Under the pieces are notes generated by a model. It searched no databases. It was given only the letters and a program-made list of their open reading frames with translations, and was not told where the DNA came from. The position numbers were made by a program, and so were the translations under genes. A stretch of 64,000 nucleotides of DNA from an uncultured Mycoplasmatota bacterium (GTDB lineage: Bacteria > Bacillota_I > Bacilli_A > RF39 > UBA660): assembly GCA_900549625.1 (NCBI GenBank), contig URPE01000004.1, positions 1 through 64,000 of the forward strand, given 5' to 3'. This document shows, piece after piece, positions 57,959-64,000 of this stretch (position 1 is the stretch's first letter; every line of letters begins with the position of its first letter).

Positions 57959-60769
57959 ATGAACGATAAAATAATTGTAAAGGGTGCGAGAGAAAATAAT
58001 TTAAAGAACATAGACATTACTTTACCTAAAAATAAATTAATTGTAATGACAGGTGTTTCTGGGTCTGGTAAAAGTAGTCTTGCTTTTGATACTATTTTTG
58101 CAGAAGGACAAAGAAGATATGTTGAGAGTTTATCGGCTTATGCTAGGCAATTTATAGGAAATACTGATAAACCAGATGTTGATTCTATTGAAGGGTTAAG
58201 TCCTAGTATTTCTATCGATCAAAAAACGACTAATAAAAATCCACGTAGTACAGTTGGTACTATTACAGAGATTTATGATTTTTTAAGACTTTTGTTTGCA
58301 AGAATTGGGACACCTTATTGTCCTAATCATCATATGCCAATTAAGAGTCAAAGTATTGAAGAAATGACTAATAAAGTTATGAGTATGGAAAGTGGTACGA
58401 AGTTAGAGATTTTAGCGCCAATAGTACATGGAGAGAAAGGTACACATAAAGAATTACTTGATGATTTAAGAAAGGAAGGGTATGCAAGAGTTAGGGTAAA
58501 TGGTAATACTTTAAGTTTAGATGAAGATATTACTTTAGAAAAAAATAAAAAAGATAATATAGATGTTGTAGTTGATAGAGTAGTTGTTAAAGAAAGTGAA
58601 AGAAGTCGTATTTTTGAATCAATTGAAACAAGTACACATCTTGCTGATGGAAAAGTTCTTTTAAATGTTATTGGAGGAGAAGAAATATTACTTAGTGAGC
58701 ATTATGCTTGTGTGCATTGTAATTTTTCTATACCAGAGTTAGAACCTAGGTTATTTTCATTTAATAGTCCATATGGGGCTTGTCCAGAATGTAAAGGGCT
58801 TGGTACTAAGTTAAAGATTAGTGAAAATCTTATATTACCTAATAAAGATAAAAGTTTAAATGAGAATGCATTACTTGGGTTTACGATAGATAATAATACT
58901 AATTATACAACTGTTAAAACTGTTTGTGATTTATATGGTATAGATATGAATATGCCAGTTAAAGATATACCAAAAGATAAACTTAAGATTTTATTATATG
59001 GTAGTAAAGAACCAATTGAGTTTAAGTATGTAGCTAAAAATGGTAATGTTAGATATAAGAATGATTATTTTGAAGGGGCTATTCCTAATTTAGAGAGAAG
59101 ATATATGGAAACAACTAGTGCTTGGACAAGAGAATGGCTAGAAACATTTATGGTGGAAATGGATTGCCCGGTTTGTCATGGAACAAGACTACAAGATAGT
59201 GTTTTGTCTGTTTATATTAATAAGAAAAATATTTATGATTTAACTATGATGAGTATTAAAGATTTAAGAGATTTCTTAAGAGGGTTAAAGCTTAGTCCGG
59301 AGCAAGAAAATATTAGTAAATTATTATTAGTAGAGATTGATAATAGATTATCTTTCTTAGTTAATGTGGGACTTGAATATTTAACACTTAATAGAAAGGC
59401 TGGTACTTTATCAGGGGGTGAATCACAACGTATTAGACTTGCAACTCAGATAGGTAGTAAGTTATCTGGTGTTTTGTATGTTTTAGATGAACCAAGTATA
59501 GGATTACACCAAAAAGATAATGAAAAATTAATTCATTCTTTAGAAGAAATGCGTGATTTAGGTAATACTTTGATAGTCGTAGAGCATGATGAAGATACAA
59601 TGCGGGCTAGTGACTATTTAGTTGATATTGGTCCTGGGGCAGGTGAAAATGGTGGATATGTAGTAGCGGCTGGAACACCAGAAGAAGTTATGCGTAATGA
59701 AAAAAGTTTAACAGGACGTTATTTAAGTGGTAAAGAGAAAATTGAGGTACCTAAAAAAAGAAGAAAGGGAAATGGTTTATTTTTAGAAGTTGTTAAAGCA
59801 GAAGAACATAACTTAAAGAAAGTAAACGTTAAATTTCCACTTGGTAAATTTATTTGTGTAACTGGGGTTTCAGGTTCTGGTAAGAGTACACTTGTTAATG
59901 AAATTTTATATAAGACACTGGCTAATGAATTATATCGTAGTAAAGAAATTCCTGGTAAATGTAAAGAAATTAAAGGTTTAGAAAATATTGATAAAGTTGT
60001 TATGATTAGTCAAGACGCGATTGGAAGAACACCTAGAAGTAATCCGGCTACTTATATTGGGGTGTTTGATGATATAAGAGATTTGTTTGCTACTACGAAA
60101 GAAGCTAAAATGCGTGGTTATGATAAGGGAAGATTTTCTTTTAATGTTAAGGGCGGACGTTGCGAAGCTTGTTGGGGTGACGGTGTAAAGAAAATAGAAA
60201 TGCACTTTTTGCCTGATGTATATGTTCCTTGTGATGTTTGTCATGGCAAACGTTATAATAAAGAAACCTTAGATATTACTTTTAAAGGGAAGAATATTAG
60301 TGAAGTACTTAATATGCGAGTTAGTGAAGCTGTAGAATTTTTTGAAAATGTACCAAAGATTAAAAGAAAATTAGATGTTTTAATGGATGTTGGGCTTTCA
60401 TATATTACGCTTGGGCAAAGTGCACCTACTTTATCAGGTGGTGAGGCTGGACGTGTTAAACTTGCTAAAGAATTACAAAAGAAAGCAACTGGTAAAAGTT
60501 TATTTATTTTAGATGAACCAACTACTGGATTACATTCACATGATATAAAAAAATTACTTGCTATTTTAAATAGAATTGTTGATAATGGGGATACTGTTAT
60601 TGTAATAGAACATAATATGGATGTTATAAAAGTAGCTGATCATATTATTGATTTAGGTCCTGATGGTGGTATTAATGGGGGCACGATTGTGGCAACTGGT
60701 ACACCAGAACAAGTAAGCAAAGTAGAAAACTCTTATACAGGACAATGGTTAAAAAAATATTTAAATTAA
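57959..60769 (+). CDS. uvrA: Excinuclease ABC subunit A
   Basis: A 936-residue UvrA, the damage-sensing ATPase of nucleotide excision repair. GGAG at 57945 supports the ATG at 57959. Two ABC units: Walker A GVSGSGKSS (about 32-40) and GVSGSGKST near 638; signatures LSGGESQRI and LSGGEAGRV; Walker B VLDEPSIGLH and ILDEPTTGLH. Zinc fingers CVHCN to CPECKG and CEACWGDGVKKIEMHF to CDVCHGKRY are complete. uvrB is not adjacent. Confidence 0.97.
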   Translation: MNDKIIVKGARENNLKNIDITLPKNKLIVMTGVSGSGKSSLAFDTIFAEGQRRYVESLSAYARQFIGNTDKPDVDSIEGLSPSISIDQKTTNKNPRSTVGTITEIYDFLRLLFARIGTPYCPNHHMPIKSQSIEEMTNKVMSMESGTKLEILAPIVHGEKGTHKELLDDLRKEGYARVRVNGNTLSLDEDITLEKNKKDNIDVVVDRVVVKESERSRIFESIETSTHLADGKVLLNVIGGEEILLSEHYACVHCNFSIPELEPRLFSFNSPYGACPECKGLGTKLKISENLILPNKDKSLNENALLGFTIDNNTNYTTVKTVCDLYGIDMNMPVKDIPKDKLKILLYGSKEPIEFKYVAKNGNVRYKNDYFEGAIPNLERRYMETTSAWTREWLETFMVEMDCPVCHGTRLQDSVLSVYINKKNIYDLTMMSIKDLRDFLRGLKLSPEQENISKLLLVEIDNRLSFLVNVGLEYLTLNRKAGTLSGGESQRIRLATQIGSKLSGVLYVLDEPSIGLHQKDNEKLIHSLEEMRDLGNTLIVVEHDEDTMRASDYLVDIGPGAGENGGYVVAAGTPEEVMRNEKSLTGRYLSGKEKIEVPKKRRKGNGLFLEVVKAEEHNLKKVNVKFPLGKFICVTGVSGSGKSTLVNEILYKTLANELYRSKEIPGKCKEIKGLENIDKVVMISQDAIGRTPRSNPATYIGVFDDIRDLFATTKEAKMRGYDKGRFSFNVKGGRCEACWGDGVKKIEMHFLPDVYVPCDVCHGKRYNKETLDITFKGKNISEVLNMRVSEAVEFFENVPKIKRKLDVLMDVGLSYITLGQSAPTLSGGEAGRVKLAKELQKKATGKSLFILDEPTTGLHSHDIKKLLAILNRIVDNGDTVIVIEHNMDVIKVADHIIDLGPDGGINGGTIVATGTPEQVSKVENSYTGQWLKKYLN

Positions 60770-60802
60770 GAATGAGATATATTAAAAACTTATTCTTTTT
60801 TT
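60768..60802 (+). terminator. Terminator after uvrA
   Basis: AAGAATGAG/CTTATTCTT (one G-T pair) and T run. Confidence 0.7.
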
Positions 60803-60838
60803 GTTGCTCTATTAATGATAGTTATTTTTAATAAAAGC

Positions 60839-60868
60839 TTGGCAAATATATTTTTAAAGTGTTAGAAT
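60839..60868 (+). promoter_or_regulatory. Promoter of the DUF3644 gene
   Basis: TTGGCA, 18-base spacer, TAGAAT; GGGAGG precedes the ATG at 60899. Confidence 0.6.
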
Positions 60869-60898
60869 AGTTTTTAACTTTTATATTGGGAGGTTTTA

Positions 60899-61870
60899 AT
60901 GACAAAAATTTTGATAGGTGATATGTTAGAAAAAAGTGAAGAAGCATTTTTGATGGCAATTGAAATATATAATAAACCAACAATTAATTATAGAATAGAA
61001 GGTTTTTCATTCTTTATATGTAATGCTTGGGAATTGTTATTAAAAGCTCGTTTAGCACAAGAAGGGAAAAGTATATATTATAGTGATAAGCCTAATAGGA
61101 CAATCTCTTTGTCAAGATGTGTAAGTATGGTGTTTACTAATGATAAGGATCCGATTAGAAAAAATCTGGAGATTATAATAAATTTAAGAAATACATCAAC
61201 ACATTTTATAATAAAGGAAATGGATTCTATTTATTTTCCGTTTATGCAAGCTAATGTTTTGAATTATTCTCAGAAATTGTTTGATTTTTTTGGGAGAGAT
61301 ATAACTAATAAAATAAATAGTTCTTTTATGACTTTAGTTACTAATCATGAAGATGTTTTGGAAGAAAACATACTTAGCCGATATGGTGATATTATTTTTT
61401 CAAAATATAGTAAATTAAAAAGCGAAACAACTAGTTTAATTAGTGATAATGCCAGTGATAAATTAGCTATAGTTGTTGATTTAAATTTAAGGGCTGTTAA
61501 AGATAAAGACCAAGCTAAATTAACTTTTAGGTTTGCAAAAGATGCTTTAGAGCCAGCTAAAGTTATTACTAAAGTAAAAGATCCGAATTTAACCCATAAT
61601 TTTACCCAAAAAAGAGTAATTGAAATTGTTACTGAGAATTTGAAACGAAGAAATATTGAATTAAAAATAAATCAATATGAATTAAAGTTGATAGTTGATA
61701 AATTTAATTTAAAAGGTAATGACAAATATTATTATCTTCATGAAATGACTGGCCGTTGGGGTTGTTCACAACAATTAATTGATTTTATTACAGATTTGCT
61801 TTATAAAGAACCAAATATCTTGGATACAATTAAACTTGAATTAAAAGAGAAAGGGAAAGTTAAGAAATAA
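60899..61870 (+). CDS. DUF3644 / HEPN-like protein
   Basis: A 323-residue protein with the DUF3644 pattern: FFICNAWELLLKARLAQEGKSIYY, then LEIIINLRNTSTHFI. RNTSTH fits the RX4-6H motif of HEPN domains, many of which are RNases in toxins and phage defence. The middle has no match. The C-terminus YYLHEMTGRWGCSQQLIDFI could be a small DNA- or RNA-binding unit. It is a single gene, followed by a small RNA on the other strand, an accessory-type setting. A defence role is inferred only. Confidence 0.75.
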   Translation: MTKILIGDMLEKSEEAFLMAIEIYNKPTINYRIEGFSFFICNAWELLLKARLAQEGKSIYYSDKPNRTISLSRCVSMVFTNDKDPIRKNLEIIINLRNTSTHFIIKEMDSIYFPFMQANVLNYSQKLFDFFGRDITNKINSSFMTLVTNHEDVLEENILSRYGDIIFSKYSKLKSETTSLISDNASDKLAIVVDLNLRAVKDKDQAKLTFRFAKDALEPAKVITKVKDPNLTHNFTQKRVIEIVTENLKRRNIELKINQYELKLIVDKFNLKGNDKYYYLHEMTGRWGCSQQLIDFITDLLYKEPNILDTIKLELKEKGKVKK

Positions 61871-61966
61871 AAAAACTTACCCCAGGAGCAAAGGAATTCT
61901 AAATATACAAGTGTATATCTACCCTCATTTGAGGACCCAGCTTTTATCCGTCTCAGGTAAGTTGTT
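61869..61966 (-). ncRNA. Structured small RNA, minus strand, about 95 nt
   Basis: A consensus promoter (TTGACA, 17, TATATT on the minus strand, 61973-62001) fires into a sequence closed by CTTACC/GGTAAG. The closing stem ends in seven T on the minus strand, so it doubles as the terminator. Inside are hairpins CCTC-AAAT-GAGG and TATACA/TGTATA. No open frame is evident. I do not recognise the family. It lies tail to tail with the DUF3644 gene, and its 3' end touches that gene's stop. Confidence 0.65.
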
Positions 61967-61972
61967 AAACAT

Positions 61973-62001
61973 AATATACCGAAAAATGTATTTTATGTCA
62001 A
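61973..62001 (-). promoter_or_regulatory. Promoter of the minus-strand small RNA
   Basis: Minus-strand TTGACA, 17-base spacer, TATATT. Confidence 0.75.
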
Positions 62002-62172
62002 TTTATTTTATGAATTTAATATAAAATTATGTATAAAGTTTTAATTAATTTAAGTTATTATTCTTTTTAACTTGAATTTTTCTTTACACGTTTACATTTT
62101 ATTTATTGATTATTTATTGCTTATAGTAATACTTTTTGATATCTTTAATAGGCAGCTAGAAAGAGTGAGAAT

Positions 62173-62316
62173 ATGATAAATAGTATTATCTCTGTATTAA
62201 TTCAAAAAGATTTATATAGTTTTATTATGTATTTTATATCGTTTATTTTATTATTATGTGGATTTACAGCTATCTTGCTTATAATTACTATAAGAAATAT
62301 AGAGAAGAATAAATAG
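62173..62316 (+). CDS. Small single-span membrane protein (47 aa)
   Basis: ATG at 62173 after AGAGTGAGA opens 47 codons. A polar N-terminus (MINSIISVLIQKDLYS) precedes a hydrophobic span (about 17-40) and a basic tail (IRNIEKNK). No known family. The codon content and ribosome site make it plausible, but no promoter is clear. Confidence 0.45.
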   Translation: MINSIISVLIQKDLYSFIMYFISFILLLCGFTAILLIITIRNIEKNK

Positions 62317-62477
62317 AAAGATAAGTTTCGTTTCGCAAAATCAAAAAAAATTGCTTTTTGCGAAATGGAAAATGATATAAAAAGTTATTGTAATTGCTAG
62401 AACAAAACATGAAGATTATAAATATGAAGGAATTAAAATAATTAATATTGCTAATAGGTTAGCAGGTAGTAAGTTTT

Positions 62478-62508
62478 AAGTTTACATTTTTGATATGTAA
62501 ACTTTTTT
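62478..62508 (+). terminator. Terminator upstream of the NPDTG gene
   Basis: AAGTTTACAT/ATGTAAACTT with six T. Confidence 0.75.
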
Positions 62509-62516
62509 GGCGTTGA

Positions 62517-62545
62517 TTGTAAACAATATGGAAAATTGTTATCCT
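62517..62545 (+). promoter_or_regulatory. Promoter of the NPDTG protein
   Basis: TTGTAA, 17-base spacer, TATCCT; AGGAGAG follows. Confidence 0.55.
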
Positions 62546-62565
62546 TTTAGTAGGAGAGTGGTTGG

Positions 62566-63519
62566 ATGAAAAAGATTATATTTGTTTTTTTATTTATGAT
62601 GTTATTTTGTTTTAATTTAAACGTAGTTCGGGCATTAACTCGTGATGAAGAACTGTTAAATGCTATTAAAAACGATGACATTTATAAAGCTTTGATTTCA
62701 GAAAATAATGCATGTGAGGTCGTTATTAATGATGACAAATTAATATATACTTATAATGTAAACAATGAAAGTTACACTACAACATTTATGTTAACTAATG
62801 AAGATATTATGTTAATAAATAGTAGTGAGACAATGAATGGTAAAATAATTGATGGTTTCTTTGTTTCTAGTGTTATTAGAAGTGTGGCTTCATTAAATGG
62901 GAATACAAAAGAAGAAATTGATAATCTAAATATTACTGAACTTAATAATTATAATTATGAAGATAATGGTATAGAACTTAAAACTACAACTAAAAAAGTA
63001 GAAGAAGAAACTCTATATGGACATTCTTCAGTTACATATGATGAGATTAATTCTTTTAAAATTAAAAGAAATTTTAAAGTTGTTAGGACAAGTGATTATA
63101 AGGATACAAGAGTTGTTAATGGGGTAATTAATGGTAATACGTTGACAATAACTGGTGATTATAGTAATGGTGATGAATGTAATGTTTATGTAAGTGATGA
63201 AGCGGATGCCCTATTTTATACACGTTATAAAACTATTGCCTGTAATAATCAGGTAGATTTAAGCGAGTTTAATGATAAGACATATTATTTTAAAGTGGCT
63301 ATTAGTACTTCTAATACTTGGAGTAGTCCAATTACTTATAATTATGTTAATAATACTAGTGTGGTTAAAAGTTCTGTTATTAAAGAGAGTATTAAAGAAG
63401 GTGAAGTGGAAAATCCAGATACTGGTTTTAAGACACCTATTATGGAAATAGTACTATTTTTAGGTTTATCTTTAGGTGTATTCTTTATTAGTCGTAAGAA
63501 ATATTTAAGGAGGTTATAA
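62566..63519 (+). CDS. Sortase-anchored surface protein (NPDTG)
   Basis: A 317-residue secreted protein. A signal peptide (1-23, ending VRA) precedes about 255 extracellular residues with no named domain: a region with TLYGHSSVTYDEINSFKI, then two Cys (DECNVYVSD, IACNNQ) in a beta-rich fibronectin-like part ending TYYFKVAISTSNTWSSP. NPDTG is at 283-287, then a hydrophobic helix and RKKYLRRL. Either sortase in the window could anchor it. The stop overlaps the HIT gene's ribosome region, so the two are coupled. Confidence 0.82.
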   Translation: MKKIIFVFLFMMLFCFNLNVVRALTRDEELLNAIKNDDIYKALISENNACEVVINDDKLIYTYNVNNESYTTTFMLTNEDIMLINSSETMNGKIIDGFFVSSVIRSVASLNGNTKEEIDNLNITELNNYNYEDNGIELKTTTKKVEEETLYGHSSVTYDEINSFKIKRNFKVVRTSDYKDTRVVNGVINGNTLTITGDYSNGDECNVYVSDEADALFYTRYKTIACNNQVDLSEFNDKTYYFKVAISTSNTWSSPITYNYVNNTSVVKSSVIKESIKEGEVENPDTGFKTPIMEIVLFLGLSLGVFFISRKKYLRRL

Positions 63520-63520
63520 T

Positions 63521-63883
63521 GTGTGTTGTATATTTTGTGATATAGTTAGTGGAAAAGGTGATTGTCTTAAGTTTTATGAAGATGATTTAATAATTGGGAT
63601 TATGGATAAGTATCCCTTTTGTGATGGGCATGCTCTTTTAATACCAAAAATACATTACGAAGATGTTTTTGCATTACCTAGTGAGGTCTTATATCATATT
63701 AGCGAAGTTGCTAAAAAGTACACACCAATTTTTATGGAAAAATTAGGAAAAGAAAGTATGACAATTTCTTATAATTATGGTAATAAGCAAAAAGTTAAAC
63801 ACTTTCATATGCATATATTACCTAATATTGATGATGAAGCACATAGCAATATAGATGATATATATAAAAGAATAATTGGTTAA
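63521..63883 (+). CDS. HIT family nucleotide-binding hydrolase
   Basis: A 120-residue histidine-triad protein. The start is a GTG at 63521, 7 bases after AAGGAGG; the ATG at 63519 leads to an early stop in another frame. Motifs: CCIFCDIVSGKGDC and HFHMHILPN at 94-102 with the catalytic His triad. Zinc ligands Cys3 and Cys6 are typical of bacterial HIT proteins. The likely activity is hydrolysis of nucleoside phosphoramidates or adenylates. It follows the wall-protein gene after one base. Confidence 0.92.
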   Translation: MCCIFCDIVSGKGDCLKFYEDDLIIGIMDKYPFCDGHALLIPKIHYEDVFALPSEVLYHISEVAKKYTPIFMEKLGKESMTISYNYGNKQKVKHFHMHILPNIDDEAHSNIDDIYKRIIG

Positions 63884-63949
63884 AATTACTAGTAATAAAT
63901 AAATACTATAAACCATATTATTAATGGTATAGATTTTAAAATATAATTA

Positions 63950-63976
63950 TTAGCACTTTTTATTGACAAGTGCTAA
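63950..63976. promoter_or_regulatory. CIRCE element (HrcA operator)
   Basis: TTAGCACTT (63950-63958), nine bases, AAGTGCTAA (63968-63976), the CIRCE layout with one base changed in each arm. It overlaps the -35 of a promoter pointing right. Confidence 0.9.
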
Positions 63977-63991
63977 TAATAGTGGTATAAC
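63963..63991 (+). promoter_or_regulatory. Heat-shock promoter at window end
   Basis: TTGACA, 17-base spacer, TATAAC. It probably drives an hrcA-grpE-dnaK or groESL operon beyond the window. Confidence 0.8.
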
Positions 63992-64000
63992 TATATCGTG

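Larger units (their letters stand above)
62002..62565. other. Intergenic stretch with a small membrane ORF and repeats
   Basis: AT-rich. It includes the 47-residue gene at 62173 and an inverted repeat TTTCGCAAA/TTTGCGAAA (62331-62339 with 62357-62365). A possible gene fragment at about 62380-62479 reads KVIVIARTKHEDYKYEGIK but has no aligned start. A terminator at 62478 and the promoter of the next gene follow. Confidence 0.55.

Noticed and set aside
1..64000. Reverse transcriptase or DGR template repeat
   Set aside because: Looked for an RT-like protein and a second copy of the 57660-57780 cassette; neither is visible, so only the target side is reported.

Overview
The window looks like a chromosome segment from a low-GC Gram-positive anaerobe of the Bacillota, probably an uncultured gut Bacilli or Mollicutes-like lineage. 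The lineage is inferred, not read from a marker gene. Support comes from very AT-rich DNA, TTGACA/TATAAT promoters with 17-base spacers, two T-box leaders, a CIRCE element, the rlmB-sigH-secE-nusG order, sortases with NPQTG/NPDTG substrates, and a pyruvate:ferredoxin oxidoreductase.

Layout. 1-1248: 3' part of a surface protein of a family with five members here (called the WRIIGV family below). 1450-3661: a Fic protein with an operator array and a secreted Ser/Thr/Asn-rich protein. 3799-12722: housekeeping genes (rlmB, sigH, secE, nusG, two flavoproteins, a nucleoside kinase, gap). 12723-16385: a surface-variation locus with two ten-base poly-G tracts, one inside the start of a WRIIGV gene and one between the -35 and -10 of the promoter of an NPQTG wall protein. 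A class B-type sortase follows. 17301-28435: an envelope polysaccharide cluster of glycosyltransferases, a TagGH/Wzm-Wzt-like ABC exporter, a DUF2142 membrane protein and lipid-linked sugar genes. 28497-36257: a nuclease-like protein, T-box/aspS, an ISL3 transposase remnant, a DUF4143-type ATPase, and T-box/leuS. 36287-41147: an RHH regulator divergent from two tandem WRIIGV genes, two tRNAs and an unknown gene. 41298-50961: nifJ, a membrane thioredoxin-like protein, a glycosyltransferase, a second sortase divergent from its likely substrate, and two pseudopilin-like genes. 51029-63883: der, a MATE-kinase fusion, a CarD regulator, a fifth WRIIGV gene, uvrA, a DUF3644/HEPN protein, a minus-strand small RNA, an NPDTG wall protein and a HIT protein. 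The window ends at a CIRCE promoter.

How it works together. Much of the region builds and varies the cell surface: sugar export, sortase anchoring, pilin-like proteins and five paralogous exposed proteins. Three distinct variation mechanisms appear to coexist. These are slippage in a coding poly-G, slippage in a promoter-spacer poly-G, and a cassette of foreign composition at the 3' end of the 56346-57836 gene. That cassette has the codon signature of a diversity-generating-retroelement variable region. No reverse transcriptase or template repeat is in the window, so any such system would act from elsewhere in the genome.

Genes before about 12.7 kb have roughly equal G and C on the + strand, while genes after about 15 kb are strongly G-rich. 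This suggests a replication-strand or rearrangement boundary near the variable locus.
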